Assembly: GCF_963576545.1 (NCBI RefSeq)
Contig: NC_083656.1
Coordinates: forward strand, 10,442,893-10,506,892
DNA: 64,000 nt
Origin: Limanda limanda
Taxonomy: Eukaryota > Chordata > Actinopteri > Pleuronectiformes > Pleuronectidae
Direction: 5' to 3'
A model generated the notes under the pieces. It was not told where the DNA came from. It did no database searches and saw nothing but the letters and a program-made list of their open reading frames with translations. Numbering within the stretch: position 1 is the first letter of the stretch; each line of letters starts with the position of its first letter. Of this stretch, positions 35,419-58,374 are shown in pieces. Position numbers and translations under genes: made by a program.

Positions 35419-36514
35419 CTTCACAGATGTATCACTCACTAAACTGATCAGGGAAGTGCTGATAACAGCAGGACCTTCCATCAAGCCACAAAGTACAAAA
35501 CTCTCCCACTGTTGTGACCGCACAAAGGCTAATGAATGACCAGGCTGGTGCACTTCCTTTCTACCTGCTCAGTTTCCTGCAAACTAAATAATCTAGAATG
35601 GCACACAGTGGAAACCAGCTAAATAGAACAACCCCATTAAATTCAACATTGAACCCATGTCTCTTTGCACATAGCTCTAAAACTATTGAATATGGCAGTT
35701 GAACTGTGCTGCATTATACAAATAGGAGGGTCTGTTGTCTAAATGGTGCGGACACATCTATTGGAAAACCTGTATAGTGCAGTTTACAAATGCAGTTCAA
35801 TAATTACCTTCATGAAGGTACGATCTGTTTACTGCACTTTTGTATTAGACTGTATTAGTTCTAAGGAGAACTCAGGCAGTTACTGATGCAACTTATGCAA
35901 AAGAGTTTAATGTAGATTTGATGCATCAAGGGGACCAGAAGCTTGAACAACATACAAATGGAAACAGTGTAACATCAGCAATTATCACCCCCAAGGCTGA
36001 AGTTGTCTCACACGGCATCCCAATATATCTCCCTCCCTATGTGTCACCCATTCTAACATCAAATCTTGGAAAGGCGAGGATTGCTGTAACTCTCTGTGTT
36101 ACAGGTGTTTGCGTCCTATTGGATAGTTAAGCCTAAAGTATGCATTCCTAAACTTCGTTGTGTCCTTACGTCTTGCCTTACGTGAAATAGGCAAAAGAGT
36201 TGGAGTCTGGTGCCTCTATGTCTGGGGCCTCTGAAGTAGATATGAAACTCAATGAGCAAAGACACTACAATGTACAGCTAGTTGGCACTTTATCTATAAC
36301 CGGACCTTGAGTATTCCTTGAAAAGAGAAAGGAGTATGTGTGCAATCAGACAGGCACTATTCTTATAATGGTATTGTGCAGATGTAATATGTGAGGATGG
36401 TCAGAAATTCCTCAACACAGGGGTGGGGGAAAATCTGATTTGCTCCTGACGTGCCATTACTAACAATCCTGGACATAAATTGTGGCCTCTGATTTAGAAT
36501 AAATTCTAAATACG

Positions 36515-38375
36515 CCACAATGGTATTAATTGAAAGTCCAAAATGTTTTTATTTGTCTGGTCGGCTGGTCTTAATTGTATTTGATCTTTTATTACAACTT
36601 CTTTTAATTGTTTTTATTCTATTTCATTCATATGCAAATTTGTACATTTGCACTGACTGTTACTGTTTTTACCACTGTATTACCCTGCCTAAAGTGTATT
36701 CATATTTATAAATATTTATATTTTTATCCTGCTCATAGTGTATTCATCGTCCCCATATCTTACAATTCCTGTTAATACTGTAATATTCCATATATATTTA
36801 TACTGTACAGATCCTATTTATTACTTTATCACTTTAATATGCACAATACTCATATACTTCTTATTGCCACACACTGCCAAGCACCCTCCTCCAACCACTG
36901 ATCATTGGAACATTTGTACATTTGCACTACTGTAAAAATTTTTGTACTACTGTATTACCCCGCCTATAGTGTATTCATATTTATATATATTTATATTTTT
37001 ATCCTGCTCATAGTGTATTCATCGTTCTTATATCATACAATTCCTGTTAATACTGTAATTAGGGCCCGAGCACAGACATCAAAGGTGTCTGGTGAGACCC
37101 TATTGAAATTGTAAGGATTATTATTTCTTTCTTATTATTATTATTATTCAGGCAAATGAATTGGCCTTTTGAGGGCTTTAACATGCTCAACTTCTTACCA
37201 AAATTTGCAGAAAGTTAGAAAGTGGTGAAAATTTACGTATTCTGAAGGAATTTTCAATGGGCGTCGCAAAATGGCTCAACGGTGCCCCCCGAGACAGCCC
37301 GAGACCCCCGGAATGTGTTCCCATTGACCGATCTTCACAAAAATCGATACACAGGTGTATCATGACCAGACAAACAAAAAAGTCTATAGATGCAATTGGA
37401 AAAACAAAACAGGAAGCCTGCTATTTTGTATTTAGTGGCCATTTTGGCCATATTCCACATTTTTTCTTTGATACACTTGTACCAGGGTTTTCATCGAATC
37501 AACTTCAAATTGAGATGAGTGTCATCACAACAAGATGGAGATAAAAACTGACTGACGGATTTTTTTTTAATTATTATTATTATTCAGGCAAATTAATTGG
37601 ATTTTTGAGGGCTTTAACATGCTCAACTTCTTACCAAAATTTGCAGAAAGTTGGAAAGTGGTGAAAATTTACGTATTCTGAAGGAATTTTCAATGGGAGT
37701 CGCAAAATGGGTCAACGGTGCCCCCCGAGACCACCCGAGACCCCCGGAAGGTGTTCCCATTGACCGATCTTCACAAAAATCGATACACAGGTGTATCATG
37801 ACAAGACAAACAAAAAAGTCTCAGGTGCAATTGGAAAAACACAACAGGAAGCCTGCTATTTTGCATTTAGTGGCTAGTTTGGCCATATTCCACATTTTTT
37901 GTTTGATGCACTTGTACCAGGGTTTTCATCGGATCAACTTCAAATTGAGATGAGTTTCATCACAACAAGATGGAGATAAAAACTGACTGACGGATTTTTT
38001 TTTAATCACACGGTGTGACCGTGGCGTAGCGTCAAAGTTTGATTACACGCCATTCAAACACGATGTTCTGTAACGCGGACATACATGGACCATGAATCCT
38101 TTGATTTCAGTCTTCCTAGATCAAAGGAAACTTTATGTCTTGCAAAGGTCACGCCTCTTTCTCTCTCAGAACTGGTTATTTTTGTTTTTTCATATTCCAT
38201 TTATATTTCTACTGTTCAGATCTTATTTATTTACATTTTCACTTTAATATGCACTATACTCTGCACTTTTACTGCCTTTTTTTGCACTTCTGGTTAGACG
38301 CTAAACTGCATTTCGTTGTATATGTACCTGTACTGTGCAATGACAATAAAGTTGAATATAATCTAATCTAATCTA
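36515..38375 (+). mobile_element. LINE 3' region with internal duplication, split by a later insertion
   Basis: Copy A (about 36638-36880) and copy B (from about 36912) share a block with 'CCTGCTCATAGTGTATTCAT' and 'ACAATTCCTGTTAATACTGT'. Copy B breaks at about 37060 and resumes at about 38190 ('ATATTCCATTTATATTTCTA', matching copy A at about 36783). It ends in 'ATGACAATAAAGTTGAATAT' plus a tandem AATCT tail (38345-38375), typical of a fish non-LTR retrotransposon 3' end. No reverse-transcriptase coding remains. Confidence 0.7.
37061..38189. mobile_element. Non-coding element inserted in the LINE tail, with two ~436-bp units
   Basis: The stretch starts 'TAGGGCCCGAGCACAGAC', a familiar start of a dispersed fish repeat. 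It then carries two near-identical tandem units offset by 436 bp (unit 1 from 37151, unit 2 from 37587). Each contains 'GAGGGCTTTAACATGCTCAA', 'TGGCTCAACGGTGCCCCCCG'-like sequence and ends 'AAACTGACTGACGGATTTTT'. Open frames in the two units are parallel but have no recognisable product. Confidence 0.7.
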
Positions 38376-38835
38376 ATATGTTAATGTTTTTTTTAACCCA
38401 ATCCTCCTATTATTTTATGTCATACTTTTTATCTTTATTAGAACTTCTTTAAATTGTTTTTATTCTAATTCATTTATACTTTATTGTTTGTAACCTAACT
38501 CTCACTGGATTTGCTTGCCTGGTAATAAAGTGACGTGCACGCGCGGTCACTAAACCAGATGCTAGAATCACTGGCGACACCTCGGGAGCGCGCGCTGTCA
38601 GTCGCGTTGACACGGGCACGCGCACGCCTCGGCCCTCCTCTCGCTGCCACGCCGGGGCTCGTGCACCTTTTTAAAGAAAGCACGCGCACCGGGCCGCTCG
38701 CACTCTGCCAGAAGACAGACCCGGTGAGGAGTCTCTCTGCCCCCCCTCTCTCCCGTCGTCACCCCGGTGTTCTGGTCGCTTCGCTGCCCGGCTCTCTCCG
38801 GTTCTCTCCGGTTCTCCACGGTTCTCCCTCCAGTC

Positions 38836-50344
<11,509 letters not shown>

Positions 50345-51240
50345 ACAGCCAATCACCACCCGCACCTCCTCCCCCTCTATTGCTATCGATCAGCCTCTCC
50401 TGGCATTTTCCATCCATCACACAGCCTTCAGAACATATCACTGTTTACGGCTGCGCTTTGGCTCTTGCTCTCCCACACATGCGCAGCGACACATTGGCCA
50501 GCCTGGTATTTACCCTGATATACTGAATCTTTATCTCTGCTTGAATCTTGTCAATTCCTGTTTTGCTTCTGTTGAGGGAAATGCAGATAGAGCCCGGTCT
50601 TGAGAGAGAATGGAAAACCCCATCCCTCCCTCAGACCCCGTATACATGTTATTGGTATTGCAGCCATGTTCAAAGTGCCCCTTTAATTTTTTGTCATCGC
50701 TGAATGCATGTGTGACCCTCCTGTTGCAGTCGTCATCACTACAGATGCCTTATTTCAGATAGAGGTCTGCTCTGAGAATGAGCAGTTTCACTTTAATAAA
50801 AAGGGATTCAGATGTAACTTCATGTGAATAAGAGAATAGTTTATTACCCTTCAGTTTATCGTCTCAATCTTTGAGGTGTAAAGGTTAGAGGTGAGTTGCC
50901 AAGGTTCAGGATTCCCAACAATGATGTAGTATTTTTCTCCTGTAGTTTTTACCTTTTCAAGATTAAAAAGATGCTCTCCCCCATCTCCTTGTCCCTTTCT
51001 TCTTCTTCCTCCTGTCCTCGCCGCTTGCTATAATCTATAAAAGCAGCTTCTCCCTTATTCCTCCATTCGCCAAGAAAGGAGCAGGGTGGGAGGCGAGGTG
51101 TCACTGTGACCGCCTGATCCAGGCTTTCATTTTTATTTTTTTCTCAATTTTAACCGTCCAGTTCCTCGACATACAAACCATTCTGGAGGAAATTACTTTT
51201 TATTTTTATTCATTTTGTGGAAACAAATAAAATGTTGAGA
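50345..51240 (+). other. glud1: glud1 3'UTR with two poly(A) signals
   Basis: Non-coding sequence follows the TAA. AATAAA occurs at 50795-50800 and again at 51226-51231. The second is followed by GT-rich sequence (GGGCGTGTCGTGAGTTT) and is the stronger candidate. Use of both would give 3'UTRs of about 0.48 and 0.9 kb. Confidence 0.7.
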
Positions 51241-51249
51241 ACAATATGG

Positions 51250-53859
51250 GCGTGTCGTGAGTTTATTTTATCGTAGCCTCAGGCAATGACTGTTGCTACC
51301 GACACTGCTTAGACTTAGCATACAGGGTTGATGCTGTTCTTCGTCAAGAAATAGTCCCAGCATGAACCTCTCACTAAAACCAGTCGTCATACTTTTTCCT
51401 CTTTTTCTTTTGTACAATTTTAAACAGGCAAATTATAGTGCTGTATGCTCTAATTTGTTTAAGCTGTTTTTAATGCTAAGCTAAGTTAACCACCTCCCAG
51501 CACAGACAAAATAATAAAAATACTCATATTTCTAAGTTTTGATAAGAAAGCAAACTAACAACTTTCTCTGGGACTTGTAGCTCAGTTTTGTTCCGTGGCC
51601 CCTTAGCGAGATAATCTGGCCCCGACTATGTGATGATAACCAAAACCTTGTATTTTCATTCAGGCAACTCTTCAATAAACTCTCCACACCGTAGCTGGAT
51701 TTCAACAAAACATTTTTAATTTCACTGGTACTGTTTATAAAATCAGCGAGTCTGCTTTGATGCCAACTTAAACATGGTGTGTGTGTACTTGTATTTGTGT
51801 GTGTGTTGGGGGGTGGGGGGGTGTTAAGACAGTGTGTGTGTGTGTGTGTACATGTTAGTGTAAGGGTGTTGACGTGTATGGTCTGTGTGTGTGAATGTCA
51901 GATTGCTTAATAAGGCAACATGCAGTCATCAGTTTCCATTGGCCTCAAAGTAAAAACACACACCTGCTCCAGAAACACACATACACACACATTGCTGGCT
52001 GAAACCGTTCTACGTTAACACACACATATACGCACACACATACAGTGCATACTGACGCGCACACACAGACGAGCAGTGGAAGGTGGCGTTGCACTGAGTG
52101 ACGAGAGGAGGGAATCGCCTGATTGGCTGAGACAGTCGAGCGGGTTAGAACACCAGTGAGTGTAAAAAAAAAAAAAACTACAAATCCACTACACATCCCA
52201 GAATTCAAGCTGTACACAGAACTACACACAAAGCTGAACTACAGTGAAAACGCAAACCTTCATCCTGCGCTCTCATTGGACCGATTCCCTTTAATTGAGT
52301 GATTGCTTTCATCACAGAAATCTGAATGATATCCAGGCTGCTCACTTTTCCTCTATGACATGCAAGCCGGTTTCACAAACACCAAAAAGCAACTACATGA
52401 TAATAAGAAATCAACTGCTCATTTTCCCCTGAAAACACCAAAATGTTCCCTTTTAATTTCCACTTTAATCCAAGTTCATTCTGACCCGACTCTATCTTTA
52501 CAATGAAAGAAACATTCAAACCCAAGACTCAGTTCTAGATGGTTTTTGCAGCATTTTCCTGCACATTTTCCCTCAAGTTCACCCTGGTGCATTTGGAAAC
52601 TTTGATATCCACTAATCAGCTTGAACATATAAATATGAACATATCATTTTTTCTGCCAAAGTTGGAGCAACACTGGTTATTTCAAATGGGAAACACTGGG
52701 CTGGATTGGGACAGAAAATAGGAAGATATTCAGGATTTCCAATCACCAATTATAATTTATCATTCAACTATGGTTGTTTGCAGAGAGATGCCCCTGTCAG
52801 TCAAACCATCAGATCGGATCAAACCATCAGTTATCGATTGCAGCTTGTTTGTGAAGATTAAATATCGATTCGAAGACTGAGCCCTGTGCGTTGTTTTCAG
52901 GTGAACGACACTGTTAATAACCCTGTTTCTACACGTCGAGGCGAGACACACACTTAAGCCATACAAAGCCACACGGAAACAGCTGCTACTCTACAGTTTC
53001 AACACGTGACGAGTCGTTCTACAAACATCTCTTCATGCAGTCTACCTAACTAACTACTGCACACACACACACACAACAGAACGAGATCCGCCATCAACGC
53101 ACGATTCCCTGCACAAGCGTCCGGAGATTTATTGTATTTTGTTTCATATGCCACAACTGCACATGCACACACACATGAATATATATATACTATATATATA
53201 GAATATAAGCTTTGGACACGCAGGCACACAAACAGCCGCTCACACCCCGCCTCAGTCACCCGTTACTGTTGTGCACTGCAGTGCAGAGGCCTGAGTGGAT
53301 TCTCACAACCACAATCTCATTTCTGACAGATGACACTGATCGGGTCAGTGTGTGCGTCTGTGCTGGCATTGATGGTATGCACTGTGTGTGTGTTTCATGC
53401 ATGTGTTTAATGAAAGTGTGTCTCTTTTTGTTCGTGTGTGTACGTGTTGGTATGTGTGTGTGTGTGTCTGTGTGTGAGGTTTCCCCTATAGGTTTGTAGG
53501 GCGTGGGGGGGCAGTAACAACATCAGGGCTCATATCAGGACGACACTAACACACAGGTGAGTAAGGGGGGGGGGGGGTAAGATGGGCAGTGGAAGAGTAG
53601 CTACAGCCTGCAGGGGGTCAGAGGGTGGAGGGGGTGTGGTGGGGTGGGGTGGGGGGGCAGGGATGTGTGAGGAGGAGGAGGAGGGGGGGGGGGTGGATAC
53701 AGGGGCTGAGGTGCGGCATCTGGAAGAGTCTGTTTTTTAGTTGGTTTGGTTCCGTAGAGTCACAAAAAAATATGTCAAACATCTGGAGTCTGCGAGGCGA
53801 GGGGGGCCGGGGGGGCTGCTGGAGAAGACTGGAGGCTGGTGGGGGGGTCCTGAAGACAA
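51250..53859 (-). other. Convergent intergenic region / sncg 3'UTR
   Basis: Between the glud1 end and the sncg stop no gene was seen. GT-rich runs at 51780-51900 and CA-rich runs at 51955-52065 face each other as an inverted pair. On the minus strand an AATAAA reads at 53133-53128, about 0.73 kb after the sncg stop, followed by a GT-rich tract, and is a plausible poly(A) signal. G-rich runs (sncg transcript C-rich) lie at 53562-53700. Confidence 0.5.
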
Positions 53860-56209
53860 CTAATACCCCTGGAAGAAAGGAAAGAGAGAAAAGAAAGGAA
53901 AGAGAGGAAAAGAATAAAAGTTGCATCACATCGTAAAAGTAACGGGCACAGGTATTACACATCAAGATCATTTTACAAGTACATTTACTCAAGTACAATT
54001 TTTGAGTTCTTCTTCTAAATTATAAGCTATTTGCGTTTATTTTCAGATTTTACAACCGGGGATCCCTCGTTGCATTTCACGTGTTCATAATTTAAAAAAA
54101 CAGAAAAAAACGCAGCTTATAGTATTTTTGCATCTTAAATTAATTTAAATATATTTCTTTACTATTCTGTGGCAATTGATTTCATTTATCAATCATAATT
54201 TTGCTTGTTAATCTGCAAACTAACCACAACTGTCACATGAAGTGAATGTTGTTCACTTCAAAAACTACATTATTTCCCATGGAAATGTAGTAGAAGTGAA
54301 ATATTAGTCACGTTCAAGTTAACTGCAGTACTTGAGTAAATTTATTTACTTAGTACCTCTGAGAAACATTAATATTAATGCTGCACTTAGCCGCACACGC
54401 CACCTTTAATTTGATCTGACTGAGCTGCTGCGTATTCATAAGCCGCTCTGTTTAAATTCCATCAGCGGCCTTGTTTCCTTACCTCTCCTCCTTGGCCACC
54501 CTGCTCCATGCCTCCATATTCTCCCTGTAGGAGAGGAAATAGTAGGAGAATGATAAATTTGACCCAAAAGAGGGGTGGAGCCTTTTCTGTGACGATGAAA
54601 AGAATGAGGCAATGTGCAGGGCGGAGGGCCAAAAGCACTATTGACCACCTGTCTAGCTTTGGTTTTTCACCAGATGTGATGTAACGAAGCAGATACAGGG
54701 ACCATGCTGTCCGGTTGACTCAACAACTCTTTATTGTCATGCTTAAAACACTTTCCAGGGGGCGTCAGTTAGTGGATTAGAGATTTACCTCATGTAAGAG
54801 TGACATGAAACCTCCACCAGCCAGGCTCTAGAGACACAGGGCTGGTTCAGCCTGAGCGGTGCATGAAGCTACTGAATGAATGAGGAAGATACATGAATTT
54901 CGGCACTTGGCGCTACATGGAGGAGCTACATGGTTAGAAATGAGCAATTTTAGTATTTTATCGTTTTAACCACGTGACTAAGCAAGCGTCTAAGAGGTGA
55001 GAAGACAGTGATCGCAAAGTAAGGAAGTTGTTGGATATTATGTTGTATTTTCATGCTTTTATACTGTAATTCTGTGAAAGTTTTTGTCCAAAGCCAAAAC
55101 AAAGAAGTAATTTGCGTTTGAGCTCTTTCTCCTCTCCTCTCTTGACGCTCACCCAGTCTGTTGTGGGCTGTTATTATCTTATATACACTGATTACCGGCT
55201 TTTTAAGTCCACCTGTACAATTAATGCAATCCAGTGCAACAAATCCCACCTCAAAACGCAGGTCTGACTCATTACATCACATTGTACAGGTGAGCCCAAT
55301 AAACTGATAACTCTGTGCGTGAAGCATGCGGAGTATCCCCCTCTTTGTCTCTCCTTCACCCGAGCCCACCCCGGGGACGACCTATGACCCCCACATTGCT
55401 CTGTCCAATAGGCACCTCGTATACAGGCTCCTCCTATCAGGAAAACACAGATGAGACACAAAAAGCATAGACGAGAAAAAACGTGAGAACGACAGCGACA
55501 CAGACACGTGACACGCACAACACAGACACACTGCCACAAAGACGTGCATGAGACACAAACACACAAAACGTTAGATGTTCATACATCTAATAGGTTTGAC
55601 AAGTCATCAAATCGTAATCGTACAAATTACATTGGACCAATCTTTTAGACAGAATTTTACAATGCTAAATTGAGTCATGACTGAAAACAGAAGAAAATTA
55701 TGAATAAAGTGGAAATATATAACTAGTTAGATATAAATTGAATTTATTGTACATTATGTACAATATGTTTAGGATTTAAATAGAAAGAACATTTTAAAGA
55801 TGCCACTTTAAACTTTAAAAACCTTCTCTATTCTTTTAATGTTTCGACATTAATAAATTAATCAAAGGTTTCTAAGCAATAAAGTATTTATTCACAATAG
55901 ATCAAAATTTCAAAACATTTTAATTTGATTTAAAAAAAGTCTTTATGCCCTCTTATGGTGCTTCTAGTGGCAAATTACTTAAACCTGTTGAATCTATTGG
56001 TTTCACCCAACGTTGCCATGGTTACTGACCTGGTTGATCAAGCCGGTTGATGCGGCGACGTTCTCTACGCCCTCCCCACCCGCCTGTGACACCTCGTTGG
56101 TCCCGGCAACCCCTCCCTCTCCCACGATGTTGGTCTGGTCCACGGTCCTGTTGGCCACTGGTAGGCAGAATAGGCGACGGTTAGAAGTGACACACGCACA
56201 CACACACAC

Positions 56210-56271
<62 letters not shown>

Positions 56272-58325
56272 AAAGGCCGCATTTATGAGCCTTTAAGTGT
56301 GTAACCTTGGTGCTCCCTATCTATTTAGGTTTGTAAGTACCTGCTCACAAGAACTCAGGGCTTACCAGCATTTACATCTAGTATTATATGGCACCTGTGG
56401 ATGTGTTGTATATCTCATAAGAGCAAGAAGAGAACAGTGGGGCTACCTGGAAGTCAGGATTGACTCGGATGCTTCCATAGAACAGGCTGTGTGCTGCATT
56501 TTAACAAAGGTGGGTCTGTTAAGCATCAGTTAAGTGTTTTCTCTGATCAAATAAAAACTAAATTGTGAATTTTTTCGTTTGATTAACCAAAATCTCCAAA
56601 TACATTTTCTGCAGCGTTCTTCTTCTCCCGATTGTGGTGTGCAAATCTTTAATGGGCTCGTTACTGCCCTCTGATGCTGGAGGACAGGAAACGCACACCA
56701 ACACCCAACTGCTGCTGAGAATTGCAATAACATCAGCCATAACACAAATGTGCTTTATCGCAGCCGTTTTGAAGTCTATTTTGAAGTTATATTTTAAATT
56801 CATATTAAATATTCTTATTTTATATTTTATGCATTTTCATTTCTTTTAGTTTTTACAACAATTCCGAGTAAATGGTTGTTTTGCTAACGGTCTGGTTATA
56901 TTTCACCTCTGTCAAAGAGCAGCACACAGATGTTTTCCTGAGCTTTTTTACAGAAACATCTGGAACTGTCTCATCAAATAATAAACAGAGTGGAGGCTCC
57001 TGTTCTGAACTATCCAGTATTTCCACAGACCGTCTCCAGCTTTTCAACAAAAAGCCTCGATGACATGCTACTGCTGTTTTCCTCTTTGCTGCAGGAGTTG
57101 AGGAAACACCGGATCTAAACACTGGTTTCACCCTGAGCAAAGATTTTCTCAGTTAGTTATCACCTGTAGAATAACAAGCAGACATCTGTGTTTCCTTCTG
57201 TACAGATTTGGGCTATGAAGAGGTCATAAATGGGACGACACACATACACAACGTTTCTCACCTGTGTTTACTGATGACACAACTCCCTCCTTTGTCTTAT
57301 TGCCTGTGGGTCAAAGAAAGATATTACAATCACATTCATGCACACAACCTTCATTATAGGCACGTAACATGGAATCAACATATTTTGTATTTCTTAATTT
57401 AAAATGTTTGTCAATGTATTATTTATTCATTGAAAGATCATTCATTTTTGGTCTTTTAATCAGTGAGGTGTAAAATGCCGATAATTTTTGATCAATTATA
57501 GTATTAAACTGTGACATGTCCGATGATGTAATACATATATTGATTATTGACGTAGTAATGAGAGGTGGAAAAACTCATCACATTAGATATTGTGTCTGTG
57601 TAATGAGGTGATGTTGTTTATGACATTAACAGATTATTCTTTTATTTTGATAAGAACATTAATACATTGCAACAAAGTCACAGGAATGATCGCAGAACTT
57701 TAAATGATGAGCTAACCCAAATATTTGTTGTATTTTTAAAAGCCCTTCTCTGCTGCTGCTGGCTGCAGGACCGTCCCGAGAGTCTCGTGTTAGCAGTATC
57801 CATTACTCTTTCTAAAAATACATTTAGAGACCTACTTTTACTGACGTGCTTTCCTGCTTGTTTAAAGTGAACTTGTTCTTTTTTCTTATTCGTCTGCTTG
57901 GACTGTATTTTAATGGAGATATTTTAATTAGAATGGCGTCCCTGTGTTTTTCTCTCCCTGCTCAGAAATCCTATGCTGATTATAGTATGATCTGGAGCAG
58001 ATTAAATTGTGGTTATATAATCTGCCTGAGTGAGGGACAGGAAGAGAGAAATATCTGCTGTAAATGATGAAAGGGAATAATGGCTGGAAGGCAAAAAACG
58101 AAGGAAGGAAAAGGAAAGATAAATCTGAAGAGAGTGAAATGCGCACACACTGTTGTGTCTCTGTGCTTTTCACACGGATGCACATGCTGCCATTTAGTGT
58201 TTCCTGCATCCGCTCGTCCTCTCTGTGTGTGGCTGCTGCTTCCTCCATCTCTCTGCACACTCCCCGTGGTACATGAGCCACGTGCCTGAGCACTGAGCAG
58301 CACTGCAGCACAGCCCCGACACACA

Positions 58326-58374
<49 letters not shown>

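Noticed and set aside
35424..35540. Possible exon after TTCACAG at 35426
   Set aside because: The acceptor-like site simply follows a CT microsatellite. The encoded peptide is not recognisable and no donor or partner exon was found.
37257..37953. Two parallel open frames (GVAKWLNGAPRD / GVAKWVNGAPRD) as a duplicated gene
   Set aside because: They correspond to the tandem 436-bp units of a dispersed non-coding repeat. The frames have no domain and differ by frameshifting changes downstream.
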